Positions 1 to 9,116 of a stretch of DNA of 64,000 nt are shown piece by piece. The stretch spans positions 186,001 to 250,000 of the forward strand of contig CBDDEC010000001.1 of the NCBI GenBank assembly GCA_965226785.1, in the 5' to 3' direction. Source of the stretch: CBDDEC01 sp965226785 (GTDB taxonomy: Bacteria > Chloroflexota > Dehalococcoidia > UBA2979). Position numbers and translations under genes: made by a program. Below the pieces are notes generated by a model. It was not told the origin of the DNA, ran no database searches, and was given only the letters and a program-made list of their open reading frames with translations. Within the stretch, counting starts at the first letter, position 1; the number at the start of each line of letters is the position of its first letter.

Positions 1-1126
1 TCCAGTCGCTGGCCTCGAGCGAGAGTTCGACGGCGAGCGCCCGATCGCCACGACCGGCGAAGAGGGCAGCAGCCCGCCGGCGCAGCTGCAACAGACGGTC
101 GGGGTCCTCGACTTCCAGCTTCGCCAGCAGGTGTTCTCGCAACAGCGCGTGCATGCGGTACCACTCGCCGTCGTCCTCGCCGAGTCGGGCGAGGAAGTGG
201 GTCGACTGCTCGAGGTCACGCAGCACGCCCGCCGCCTGTTCGTCCGCTGAGAGCTGGCGCGCGATCTCAAAGTCGAAGCTGTCGACCACCGCGCAGGCGG
301 TGAGCAAGTTCGCCGAGCTTTCTTCGAGGCGATCGATCACCTCGCGCTGGATGAACTGCGAGAGCAGGAACTGTGCCTCTGCGTCCCCTCGCTGCGGGAC
401 GAAGCCGAGACGCTGGTACTGGTCCCCGAGGATCGCCAGGGCGGCCGCCCAGCCGTCAGAGCGTTCGATCAGCTGTTCGCGCGGCGCCTCATCGGTCACG
501 CCCTGGCGCGTCAGGAACTCCTCGGCCTCCTCGTTCGTGAAGATGAGGTCGCGCGTGCCGATCGTCAGGGCCCGCCGTTGCGCCGTCATGCGGCCCAGCG
601 AGCCCAGCGGTGGCATCGTCCGCGAGAGGACGTAGAGCCGCATCGACAGCGGAACCGCCGTCGTCAGCGTGTCGATCACCTCCAGGGATTCGGCTGCGCC
701 ATCGATCGAGTGCAGGTCGTCGATCACCATCGCGAACAGCTCGTCGATCTCGAGGTGCACCGCCGCCGAGAGCTCGTTCACCAGCGCCGGCGCCGCGTCC
801 GGCCTCGCGCCGGCGTCGATGCGCTGCTCGAATTCGACCAGGGTGTCAGGGAAGCGGAAGCGGATGGCCGTGACCATGTCGCTGATCAGCGCCAGCGGGT
901 CTCGGTCCTGCCGGTCGAGTGAGAGCCAGACCAGGGGCAGGTCGGCGTCGTCGAGCCAATCAACGGCGAGCGTCGATTTGCCGTAGCCAGCAGGCGCCGT
1001 CAGAACGACGACGTCATGCTCGAGGGCGTCTCCGAGCAACGTGTGCAGCCGTTGACGGCGCACGATATCGCCTCGGCGGCGAGGCGGGACGACCTTTGGA
1101 TGGAATGGGCGTTGCGGGCTGTCCAT
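1..1126 (-). CDS. MalT-like LuxR-family ATPase regulator, N-terminal part (cut by window edge)
   Basis: Open frame on the minus strand that starts at an ATG at 1126 and runs off the left edge, so only about 375 N-terminal residues are visible. The first 30 residues carry the KVVPPRRRGDIVRRQRL lead-in typical of MalT-type STAND regulators. A Walker A APAGYGKST follows at residues 44-52 (Lys50), then WLSLDRQDRDP, and a Walker B-like VIDDLH. In this family the ATPase part senses an inducer and is followed by TPR-like repeats and a C-terminal LuxR helix-turn-helix; those parts lie outside the window. No clear Shine-Dalgarno precedes the chosen ATG, but it directly precedes the conserved lead-in. 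The inducer cannot be told from the sequence. Confidence 0.85.
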   Translation of the reverse strand, partial: MDSPQRPFHPKVVPPRRRGDIVRRQRLHTLLGDALEHDVVVLTAPAGYGKSTLAVDWLDDADLPLVWLSLDRQDRDPLALISDMVTAIRFRFPDTLVEFEQRIDAGARPDAAPALVNELSAAVHLEIDELFAMVIDDLHSIDGAAESLEVIDTLTTAVPLSMRLYVLSRTMPPLGSLGRMTAQRRALTIGTRDLIFTNEEAEEFLTRQGVTDEAPREQLIERSDGWAAALAILGDQYQRLGFVPQRGDAEAQFLLSQFIQREVIDRLEESSANLLTACAVVDSFDFEIARQLSADEQAAGVLRDLEQSTHFLARLGEDDGEWYRMHALLREHLLAKLEVEDPDRLLQLRRRAAALFAGRGDRALAVELSLEASDW

Positions 1127-1159
1127 GGGGCGGTTCCATGGTGCACCGCGCGGATGACC

Positions 1160-1483
1160 TCAGTCGCCCGCGGCGGCCACCGCCCCCTCTTCGACGATCA
1201 CGCTCTCCCAGAGCTTGACCTCTGGGTGGCCAGCCAGGATGTCGGCCATCGAACCTCCACCACGGTGGCCCTGCGTGAACGCGTCGCTGTTCGCCCAAGC
1301 CTCGAAGGCGTCGCGCGACTCCCACACGGAGTGGCTGACGTAGGCCTCGTCATCGCCGCGCAGCAGGGCGAACTGGACGAAACCGGGGACATCCTGCAGG
1401 AAGCTCTCCCGCTCTCGCCAGACCTGCTCGAAGGCGTCTCCCCGGCCGGCCTGCACCAGGAAGTGGTTCATCGCAACGAACAT
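1160..1483 (-). CDS. antibiotic biosynthesis monooxygenase / IsdG-HmoA-like heme-degrading enzyme
   Basis: A 107-residue ABM-fold protein starting MFVAMNHF. The IsdG-type catalytic triad can be placed by spacing: Asn6, Trp63 and His73, close to the N7/W67/H77 spacing of staphylococcal IsdG. The family binds heme as a dimer and opens the ring oxidatively to release iron; related ABM proteins act on polyketides instead. The FVQFALLRG and YVSHSVWESRDAF segments match the beta-strand core. It ends 33 bp upstream of the start of the regulator on the same strand. No heme importer is nearby, so heme degradation is inferred only from the triad. Confidence 0.8.
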   Translation of the reverse strand: MFVAMNHFLVQAGRGDAFEQVWRERESFLQDVPGFVQFALLRGDDEAYVSHSVWESRDAFEAWANSDAFTQGHRGGGSMADILAGHPEVKLWESVIVEEGAVAAAGD

Positions 1484-1588
1484 CGGCGTCTCCTCGGTTC
1501 GCTATGACTGTAGCCGGTTCGCACAGGTCGTTGCCGCGTCAGGCGACTAGAATCCCCACCCGTACATCCAAGATCGGCGACGGAAACG

Positions 1589-2410
1589 GTGGCATCAATG
1601 CCATGGCTCGAGGTACACGGCAACGACATCTACTACGTCGAGGATGGCGACCCCGCCGCGCCTCCGCTCGTCTTCCTGCACGGCAACTCCAGTTGTGGTG
1701 AAGCCTGGTGGCAGCAGTTCGACGCGTTCCGCGACCGCTTCCACGTCTTCGCGTACGACAGTGTCAACCACGGCCACTCGTCGAACTCACCGCGTGACGC
1801 CGAGGAGACCGATCGCGCCGACGAGCTCGAAAGCTTCCTCGAGGCGCTCGCCATTGAGCGACCGGTGCTTGCCGGCAACTCGATGGGTGGCAACACGCTG
1901 ATCCGCTGGGCGACGCGGCATCCCGCCGCGGCGCGCGGCCTGATCCCCTCGGGCAGCGGCGTTCGACCGGCGGGGCAGGGGATGCCGGCGCCGCGCCAGC
2001 CGCTTGACCCCGAGACGCTGTTCCTGCCGATCGGCGACGCGCTGACGGACGGCTTCAAGCAGGCCCATCCGCGTATGCACGAGCGCTACCTGCGCATCCG
2101 CTCGACCGCGACCCGCCTCGAGGCGCTCCGGCATCCTCGGCAGCCGGCGGCGCGCACCGTGGCGGAACGCGAGACGCTGGCCGACCGCGTGGGCGCGATC
2201 GAATCGCCGATGCATGTCGTCGTCGGCTGGCTCGACGGCGCCGAGCCGGCGGCGCGGCGGCTGCACGAGCTGGTGCCGCACTCCTCGCTCGCGGTGATCG
2301 AGGGCGCGCCACACAACGTCTACTACGAAGCGGCCGAGCCCTACAACGCGACGGTCGGGATCTTCCTCGAACAGCTCGTGGCGGCTCTGACGGGTGTGGC
2401 GGGCGACTAG
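1589..2410 (+). CDS. alpha/beta hydrolase
   Basis: 273-residue alpha/beta-hydrolase fold protein. The oxyanion segment FLHGNSS is followed by the nucleophile elbow GNSMGGN with its Ser near residue 95, and the catalytic His lies in EGAPHNVYYE near the C-terminus; an acidic residue in VVGWLDGAE is the likely third member. The family hydrolyses esters, amides or C-C bonds of small molecules; the substrate is not predictable. The frame opens at GTG 1589, with an ATG at 1598 as alternative; neither has a strong ribosome-binding site. A -10-like TAGAAT lies at 1546-1551. The stop TAG interlocks with the stop of the convergent acetyltransferase in a CTAG. Confidence 0.85.
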   Translation: MASMPWLEVHGNDIYYVEDGDPAAPPLVFLHGNSSCGEAWWQQFDAFRDRFHVFAYDSVNHGHSSNSPRDAEETDRADELESFLEALAIERPVLAGNSMGGNTLIRWATRHPAAARGLIPSGSGVRPAGQGMPAPRQPLDPETLFLPIGDALTDGFKQAHPRMHERYLRIRSTATRLEALRHPRQPAARTVAERETLADRVGAIESPMHVVVGWLDGAEPAARRLHELVPHSSLAVIEGAPHNVYYEAAEPYNATVGIFLEQLVAALTGVAGD

Positions 2411-3048
2411 CCCAACGGCTTCACCATCAGGTAGTTGCCTGGGCATCCGGTGTAACGCTCGAACTCCGCGTTCGTCGCTTCCCCGGTGATCGCGAAGCCG
2501 TCACGCTCGTAGAGGGCGCGCGCCGGGTTCGTCATCAGCACCTGCAGTGACATCTGTGTGGCGCCGCGCTCACGCGCCTCGGACTCCGCGAGCGCGAGCA
2601 GCGCTTTGCCGACGCCTCGGCCACGTTCGCTCACGGCGACGTGGATCTCATCGATGTGGTAACTGCCTGCCGGGCGCCGCGTCCCAGCGCGCTCGAACAG
2701 CGGCGCGCGCGACAACAGCCGCGGGAGGATCCACGGTCCGAGGATCCAGGCGGCGCGCAGAATAATGCCCAGCCCGACTTCCGCTCCGTCGCTCTCGTCA
2801 GATCGGACCTGGAGCACGCCGACGGCGCGACCGTCCTCCTCGACAAGCCGCGTCCGCCGCCAGTGGCCAAGTGCGCGCCAGAGCGAGCGGTAGAAACGCC
2901 GCGTCCGAGGGCTGTCGCTCAGCCCCAGCAGCGCGAGCCCGACGCTGGTCGTCACCTGCTGCGGGTCGCCGTAGACGATGTCGGCGACGAAATCCGCCTC
3001 CGCCTCGGCGGCCGGTCGCAATGTCAGACGGGGTGTATCGGCGCTCAC
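2407..3048 (-). CDS. GNAT-family N-acetyltransferase
   Basis: 213 residues, GTG start at 3048. The acetyl-CoA-binding loop SERGRGVGKALL matches the GNAT R/Q-x-x-G-x-G/A signature and is followed by the usual ARALYERDGF segment in which a Tyr often serves as general acid. The N-terminal third (PRLTLRPAAEAEADFVADIV) is typical of Rim-like or small-molecule acetyltransferases. A proline- and tryptophan-rich insert (WILGPWILPRLLS) between the halves may be an amphipathic helix. It is convergent with the hydrolase, sharing a CTAG stop overlap. The substrate amine is unknown. Confidence 0.85.
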   Translation of the reverse strand: MSADTPRLTLRPAAEAEADFVADIVYGDPQQVTTSVGLALLGLSDSPRTRRFYRSLWRALGHWRRTRLVEEDGRAVGVLQVRSDESDGAEVGLGIILRAAWILGPWILPRLLSRAPLFERAGTRRPAGSYHIDEIHVAVSERGRGVGKALLALAESEARERGATQMSLQVLMTNPARALYERDGFAITGEATNAEFERYTGCPGNYLMVKPLG

Positions 3049-3096
3049 GGCTGCAGCTCCCCGGCTCGGGGCTTCAGGTGGAGGTGACCGTACGCG

Positions 3097-3912
3097 CTAC
3101 AAGCGTCGGGCGGCGAACGTGATGCCCCGGGTGTCGAACTCGGCGGCGTCGGACTCGTGCCTCGACCCGGAGAACACGTCGACCTCGACGCCCCACTCGA
3201 TGTCGGTGAATCCGGTAAACGCGAGCACCTCGCGCCACTCTGCCTCAAGCAGAGCGCCGGCGATTCACCCAGACCAGAGGTCGATGTCGTCCTTCGCGTC
3301 CTGGGGAACCTCGCGATGCACCAGGATGTCGGCGATCTGGGCGCGACCGCCCGGCCGCAGCGCCCTTGCGATCTCCCGCATCGTCGCGACCTTGTCAGGG
3401 GTGAGGTTGATAACGCCGTTGCTGATCACGACGTCGATCTCGCCGCCCTCGACGGGCAGCTCCTCGGCGTAGCCGAGGCGAGTTTCCAGGTTGTCGAGGC
3501 CCGCCGCCGCCGCGCCGAGCCGCGTCTTGTTCAGCATCGCTTCGGTCATGTCGACCGCGATCACCCGGCCCGAGGGGCCGACCTGGCGCGCGGCCAGCAG
3601 CGTGTCGAACCCCGCTCCGCAGCCGAGGTCGAGGACGGCCGCGCCCACCGCCAGCCGGCCCGCGCCGAGGGGATTCCCCGTGCCAGCAAACGACTCGACG
3701 GTGGAGTCCGGCAGCGAGTCGATCTCTGCAGTGTCGTAGCCCAGCATCAACGCGAGCGGCCGGCCGGTGTGGAAGTGGAACCCGAGCTCGGGGTGGGTCG
3801 CGACATCGTTGTACTTCGCCTGGACCTGCGCGCGCCGCTCGCCGCGGTCGACGTTCGCCGGCTGGACCTCGCAGGCCAGTACCTCGCCGCTCGTGCGCTC
3901 GTCGCTCGTCAT
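3097..3912 (-). CDS. ArsM-like SAM methyltransferase with in-frame TGA, candidate selenoprotein
   Basis: Starting at ATG 3912, the frame encodes a class I SAM methyltransferase: motif I VLDLGCGAGFDTLLAA, VIAVDMTEAML, SNGVINLTPDK and ALRPGGRAQIADI, the order found in the ArsM/UbiE-like family. Translation meets TGA at 3267-3265 right after KDDIDLWSG. The same frame then continues for 55 codons as IAGALLEAEW, FTGFTDIEW and GITFAARRL, ending at TAG 3097-3099. In this family the segment reads LW-x-G-C-I-x-GAL, so the TGA replaces the conserved Cys. Reading TGA as selenocysteine gives 271 residues, the usual family length. The other two ArsM cysteine positions appear to be Thr (AGTGNP) and Gly (SNG), so arsenic as substrate is doubtful. 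A premature stop by mutation or sequencing error (TGC to TGA) is the alternative. No sel genes are visible in the window. Confidence 0.7.
3238..3254 (-). promoter_or_regulatory. hairpin just downstream of the in-frame TGA (SECIS-like candidate)
   Basis: On the coding strand, CTCTGC, a five-base loop TTGAG, and GCAGAG form a perfect 6-bp stem. The stem begins 10 nt after the TGA and the loop 16 nt after it; a G-U and a C-G pair can extend it. Position and size fit a bacterial SECIS element, which lies inside the coding region right after the UGA. The loop does not start with G as many bacterial SECIS loops do, so the match is partial. It also falls in codons for conserved residues, so the hairpin may be coincidental. 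Confidence 0.35.
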
Positions 3913-4105
3913 CGCGTCCCCCCAACGCGCGCGCCCGTCATCGAGGCATGCCACCGCGCCGCAGGCTCGCACTCACCTTAGAGAGCGAACCCGACGAGCA
4001 CTAGACTGCCGCAACGCCAGACGCCACGTGCGCGGCCGGGTCGCCCGTGCCAGCGACGCGAGTCCATCGATTGGCTGCGCCCAACCGTCGAGGGCGCGCG
4101 GGCCG

Positions 4106-7100
4106 CTAGGCCAGCCCGCGCACGAAGAGGATCGTGCCCCGGGGGAAGCCGTTCGGGAACGCGGCGAAGAACGCACGGTTGACGAACTCCAGGCTCGTTG
4201 CGATCAGTGTCACGCTCGAGCCGTCCGGCAGCGTGACGGTCGCCGAGGTGGCCTCACCCTCCGCGAGGACGCTCAGGAGCTGATCGACTGGCCCTCCGCC
4301 ATACCTGGTGATCGTCACCCCCGCCGGCGCAATCGGCACTTGCAGCTCGCCCGGCGCCGGAGCGTCGGGGCGGTCCTCCTCGGCGTCCGCAGCGTTCGGC
4401 TTGGTGCCATCGATGAACAGCTCCTCAGCGTCGCCAACGCCATCGCCATCGCTGTCCGGGTTCGTCGGGTCGGTCCCGAAGATCAGCTCTTGCTCATCCG
4501 TCAGACCGTCGTTGCGGTGTCGGTGTCGAGGTTGGTGAACGTGCAGATCACGTCCTCACCCAGCTCGATCCTGACTGCGAGCAGCGCACCGTCGATGCCG
4601 ACCGTGGAGGCCGTTGCGCCCGTACAGGCGATGCCCTCCAGCTCGAAGCCGGCTCCGACGACCTCGGTGACCGTGACGACGCGGCCATCCGGTAGCAGCG
4701 TGAACTCCCGCCGCACCGGCACGCCGTCGAAGTCGTCAGTCATCGCGTCATCGAGCGTGAAGTCGGTGACATCGATGCCGGTCGCGAGGTAGGCGAAGTC
4801 AGTGGGCTGGTCGGGGGTGGTGTCCTTCACGATCGTCAGCGATCCCTGCGCCTCGTTGGTGAACGTGCAGGTGACGTCCTCGCCGTCGAGCAGGCTCAGC
4901 GTGACGCTCGTGTCGCCCGGCTGGAACGTCGAGGCGCCGCTCGGTTCGAACGTGAGCGTGGAGTTGGCGGCGCCGGTGCATGCGATCTCGATCAAGAGCC
5001 AGCCCGGGCCCGCCGCATCCTCGGCGACTGCGTAGTCGGCGCCGTTCGGCAGGTCAGCGAAGAGGCGCGTGTCCGAGAGCGCTGGGATGGCATCGTCATC
5101 GAGGCTGAACGCCGCGCCGAGGTTGGCGGACGGTGTGAACCCAAAGTCGGCCGCATCGTTGGGCACGGCGACCTTGACGATGGTCAGCGAGCCTTGCTTC
5201 ACGTTCGTGAATGTGCAGGTGACGTCCTCCTCGCCGATCGTCACGAGCAGCTCCGTGCCGGGGGCCACCGCGTCCCTGGCGTTGTTGTCGCAGTTGATCG
5301 ACGCGATGTAGGTCGCACGCTCGGTCGGGTTCGTGGTGCTGTTGACCAGCTCGCGGACGAGGTAGGTCCCAGTGTCGAGTGTGATCTTGCTGGTGCTACC
5401 GCCGTCGCCGACGTTGAGCACCTGGACGAGGGTTCTTTGGTTGTCGAAGTCGCGAACCTGCAGATCGAAGCGGCCGGGCGCGCTGTCTGGGAGCGACTGC
5501 TTCACAAGCGTCAGCGTGCCCTGCTTGCGGGTGTTCGTGATCGTGCAGACGACACTCTCGCCCTCGATCACATCGACCGTGGCGGAGGTGCGGAAGCTCG
5601 AGTTCGCTGTCTCGCCGCTGCACACGATCGTCGCGTTGTAATCCCCGGGGATGAGCGAGTTGGCTACTTCGCCGATGGAGTGCGAGCCGGTGTCGACCGT
5701 GATCTCCCCCGTGGTGCCGCTCGCGCCAACGTTCGTGATCTGGTCCTGGCCATCGATCTGCAGGTCCACCGTCCCGGTCTCGGTGCCGCTGAACACTTTC
5801 GTGACGGCGATGGTCCCCGTCTTGCGTGTATTCGTGATCGTGCAGGCGACGTTCTCGCCCTCGCTCACATCGACCGTGGCCGAGGTGCGGAAGCTCGAGT
5901 TCGGTGTCTCGTCGCTGCACGCGATCGTCGAATTGTAGTCGGCGAGGACGATCGAATTGCCCACCTCGGCGATGGTGCGCAGGCCGGTGTCGACAGTGAT
6001 CTGCCCGGTCGTGCCGTTGTGACCGACACCTGTGGCTCGGGCGTTGCCATCGATCTGCAGATCCACCGTTCCAGCGGTGACGCTGAACTCCTTCGTGACG
6101 GTGATGGTCCCCGTCTTACGGGTGTTCGTGATGTTGCAGACAACGTTCTCGCCCGAACTCACGGTGAGGTTCGCGGACGTGCCGGACACTGGCGCTTCGC
6201 CGCTACACGCGACCGACGCGTTGTAGTCGGCGAGGTTGATCGTGTTCACTATCTCGGCGACGGAGTGTATGCCCGGGTCCACGACGATCCGGCCGGTCGT
6301 GCCGCCGTGACCGACGCCGGTGGCACGGTTGCCGCCATCGATCTGCAGGTTCACCGTTCCCGTCGCGGTGCCGCTGAACAGCTTCGTGACCGTGATCGAG
6401 CCCTGCCGCACATTCGTGATGTTGCACGACACTCGTAAGTCACCGCTAAACCCCGGCACGTGCCAGACGCCGTGCGAGATCTTTACCGGCGATAAGGTTT
6501 GTGCAGCGCCGAGCAACCTGGGCTGCCCGGTGCATGTCATCGAAGTCTGATACTCGCTCAACGGAGGGCCCGAGTCGCTCGTTTCCTCGATGATGATCGT
6601 GGTGTTCTTCGGTACCGTGACGGACGCTGTGACGCCACCATCACCAACGACCTTTGAGGTTGTGCTTGGGTTCCCAAAAGTGATGACAATCGGGCGTACG
6701 CTGACGTTAAAGCGCCCGCTATCAGAACCGGAGTCGTTCACCACCGTCTTAGATGCCGCGATCTCTGGGTCCGGGAAATCGAAGTCAACGAAGTTCACTT
6801 CGGTGGTGGTGCCGGGGAGTCTGAACGGGATCTCCTCGGGCGCTTCGGTGGTCAGGAACCGGAGTACGAGGCCCGCATAGCGTCCCGGCGGCGGTGCGGA
6901 GAGTCGCCAGGTGACGTTGAACCTCCCCTGCGCAACGCTGTGCTCCCAGCGGATGTTCACCAGGTTCTGATCGAGGTTGACGAACTCCTCGGACGTGTCG
7001 AAGTTCGCGCCCAGGAACTGCGCGTTCGCCAGCGGCCAATTCGAGGGAAATACGATCTGAACCGCGTGATCCGCCTGCTTAAGGTCGCTCACAGTCCAGT

Positions 7101-7311
7101 CCACGCGGAGTTCGACCAGGCCCCCCGGATTGGCGCTCGACCGTGAGATCTGAGTGTTGAAGCGCCCCAGAATGCTGACGATGGTCGCCTCCGCCTCGGG
7201 CGGCGCGACGGGGCGGCCGGCGAGCATGACCAGCGTCAGCGCCAGCGCGCCGAGTGTCCCGAATGCGATCAGGCGGGCGGGGTGGGCGAGACTGGCGATC
7301 GCTTGACGCAT
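4106..7311 (-). CDS. large secreted surface protein with pilin/DUF5979-like repeats and thrombospondin-3 C-terminus (one frameshift)
   Basis: The main frame (7311 to 4501) encodes 936 residues. It has an N-terminal signal/TM segment (LIAFGTLGALALTLVMLA), a globular region to about residue 300, then five to six repeats of about 95-100 residues. Each repeat has TVTK, V-DLQIDG, GTTG-ITVDTG and a Cys pair (ACS or VCS ... CTITNTRK), resembling prealbumin-like/DUF5979 domains of cell-wall proteins; the Cys pair probably forms a disulfide. The frame ends at DTDTATTV, but the next frame continues DGLTDEQEL, FGTDPTNPDSDGDG and DAEELF, a thrombospondin type-3 calcium-binding repeat, to a stop at 4106. 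One missing base near 4514-4515 would restore DTDTDNDGLTDEQ and a 1068-residue protein. No sortase motif is seen at the C-terminus. Confidence 0.8.
5502..6412 (-). repeat. tandem coding repeats, about 290-300 bp period
   Basis: Within the surface-protein gene, the segment encoding TVTK-x-F-S recurs at about 6092-6120, 5802-5830 and 5502-5530, and in a more diverged copy near 6380-6412. Steps are 288, 290 and 300 bp. Units share the ATCGATCTGCAG core (IDLQ on the complementary strand) and the CTITNTRK end. The three most alike units are contiguous, which suggests recent unit duplication; the two units nearer the C-terminus have diverged. Confidence 0.75.
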
Positions 7312-7714
7312 CGGTGGACCCTTCGAGGTGAGCGCAGGCGTGGACTCGCCCGCGGCTTCTCAGCCATGCGGCGTGACGGCCCGAGAGCCGATCACACGCG
7401 TGATCGCGACGTTAGGGCTCCGCGAGCACGCCAGCAATCGCGTGAATCAGCGACTTAGAGGGGTTTACGGAGATTCCGCGCCCCTTCTACTCGCTGGGTT
7501 GACACCGATGCCCGTCCTGCCGCCCATTGACGTCGAGACGAGGGTCATAGTCGGCGGCGCGGTCCGGCTGCTCCTTCTCGCATCGCTCCTGGCGACCTTC
7601 GTCATCGCCTACCGGATCGCCCGCTGAGCTACATGCGGTCGTCGAACACAGTTGACTTAGAATCGAAACGTCGAGGGGTCACCGGACCTCGGCGCGACGG
7701 CGTGCGAGTCTGCG
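7312..7714. other. intergenic region between surface protein and sigma factor
   Basis: About 400 bp between the divergent surface-protein gene and the sigma factor gene. The surface gene has an AAGGG-type ribosome-binding site close before its ATG. The right part contains a possible 39-codon membrane ORF, listed separately. A TAGAAT-like -10 hexamer lies near 7659-7664. Nothing else recognisable was found. Confidence 0.5.
7508..7627 (+). CDS. possible small single-span membrane protein
   Basis: ATG at 7508 gives 39 residues: MPVLPPIDVETR, then a hydrophobic span VGGAVRLLLLASLLATFVIAY, then IAR at the end. The frame stays open further upstream to 7328, but that part looks non-coding (Arg- and Ala-rich, no pattern). 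There is no good Shine-Dalgarno before 7508. The composition is that of a real transmembrane peptide, but GC-rich DNA can produce such ORFs by chance. No family recognised. Confidence 0.3.
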   Translation: MPVLPPIDVETRVIVGGAVRLLLLASLLATFVIAYRIAR

Positions 7715-8324
7715 GTGAGCGAGGAGTGATCCCGTCGCGGCGCCCGAGCGAATACCCGATGAGGCGATCGAGCGGATCGCGCGTTCGCTGCGTGACGGTG
7801 ACGCCGACGCGCTCGCAGACCTGTACGACCTGGTGGCGCGTCGCGCGTTTGGTCTGGCGTTGCGAATCTTGCGCGATCGGAGCCTGGCGGAGGATGCGGT
7901 GCATGACGCATTCGAGCAGCTCTGGCGTCAGCGGGAGCGCATCGACACCGCGCGGGGACGCGTGGACGCGCTGGCGCTGACCGTGGTGCGACGTCGCGCG
8001 CTGGACCTGGCGCGGGCCAGTGGACGCCGCACGCGCCGCGAGGCGGAACTGCCGGCCACGTTCGACCTGGCCGACCCCGCCGCCGAGGACGTGGCGACGT
8101 TGCTCACGCGAGGGGTCGAGGCGCGACAGGTGCGGGCCGCCCTGGGCGCATTGCCAGCAGCGCAGCGCCGCGTCGTCGAGCTGGCGTACTTCGAGGGGAT
8201 GACCATGACCGAGATCGGTGCGGAGCTGGAGGTGCCGGTCGGCACGGCGAAGAGCCGCGCCCGCCTCGCATTGCAGCGCCTCCGCGCCGAACTCGTTCCC
8301 GAAGCGGGAGGCGCCCGGCGATGA
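7715..8324 (+). CDS. ECF RNA polymerase sigma factor (apparent 1-nt insertion near the start)
   Basis: The frame from GTG 7833 to 8324 gives 163 residues with sigma region 2 (LALRILRDRSLAEDAVHDAFEQLW) and region 4 (GALPAAQRRVVELAYFEGMTMTEIGAELEVPVGTAKSR). In-frame coding extends upstream of 7833 as DEAIERIARSLRDGDADALADLYD, the missing start of region 2, but no normal start codon exists in that frame. GTG 7715 followed by AGC GAG GAG would join it if T7727 were removed (MSEEDPVAAPERIPDEA), giving 202 residues. So the gene most likely starts at 7715 with a one-base insertion in the sequence. Its stop overlaps the anti-sigma gene in ATGA, as in sigma/anti-sigma operons. Confidence 0.85.
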
Positions 8325-9019
8325 CTGACGTGCCCCGCCTGAGCTGCGATGAAGTCGCTGAGTTGACCGGCGGTTACGCCCTCGACGCCCTCTCGACCGG
8401 GGAGCGGCAGGCGGTCGAGGCGCATGTCGACGAGTGCGAGCTGCACGAGGAGATCAGTCAGCTCAGGTTGGCAGCGGCGAGCGTCGCGCTCTCGGTCGAC
8501 GAGGTCGCGCCTCCCAGCGAACTGCGGGACCGTGTGCTCGCGATCCCCGATGCAGGCATCGTTGCCTTCGAGGCAGAACCGACCGCGAGCAGGCTGCTCG
8601 CGTTCATCCGCCGCCCCTCGGTGGCCTACGGATTCGCGGCAGCGCTGGCTGCGTTCGCGCTCCTCGTGGGGCTGGCGATCGGCAACTCGACCGGGGGCGA
8701 CGGCGATACTCAGGTCGTCGCCGTCTCGGACAGCGCTGGCGGCGGTGAACATCGCCTCGTCTACGGCGCCGACGATGACTTCGCCGTGTTGTCGATCCGC
8801 GGACTCCCCGACCTCGATGCGAGCTTCGTCTACCAGGTGTGGCTGATCCGAGACGCTGGGACGCCAGAGGGTGTGGGCCTCTTCTCGACACAGAACGGTG
8901 CTGCTGACGTGGCGCTCTCGCTGCGCCTCGAGGCTGGCGATGTGATCGCCGTGACGGTCGAGCCGGCGGGCGGGAGCCCCCAACCGACGACCGACATCTT
9001 GATTAGCGGCGCTGTCTAG
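8321..9019 (+). CDS. RskA-type membrane anti-sigma factor
   Basis: 232 residues, translationally coupled to the sigma factor through ATGA. The N-terminal anti-sigma region has LTGGYALDALSTGERQAVEAHVDEC; its zinc motif reads H-x3-C-x2-H instead of the common H-x3-C-x2-C, so metal binding may differ. One membrane span (VAYGFAAALAAFALLVGLAI) is followed by an extracytoplasmic RskA domain with FVYQVWLIRDAGTPEGVGLFS. Such proteins hold the sigma factor at the membrane until regulated proteolysis. The DUF4331 gene downstream is a plausible target. Confidence 0.9.
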   Translation: MTDVPRLSCDEVAELTGGYALDALSTGERQAVEAHVDECELHEEISQLRLAAASVALSVDEVAPPSELRDRVLAIPDAGIVAFEAEPTASRLLAFIRRPSVAYGFAAALAAFALLVGLAIGNSTGGDGDTQVVAVSDSAGGGEHRLVYGADDDFAVLSIRGLPDLDASFVYQVWLIRDAGTPEGVGLFSTQNGAADVALSLRLEAGDVIAVTVEPAGGSPQPTTDILISGAV

Positions 9020-9116
9020 GCTCGTTCTCCTCGCAGCCATCAGCGAGTGATCCGAACCGACGCGCCCGGCGAATACCTCCTGGACCCCACATCAACGCGG
9101 GTTCAAGGAGGGCTCA

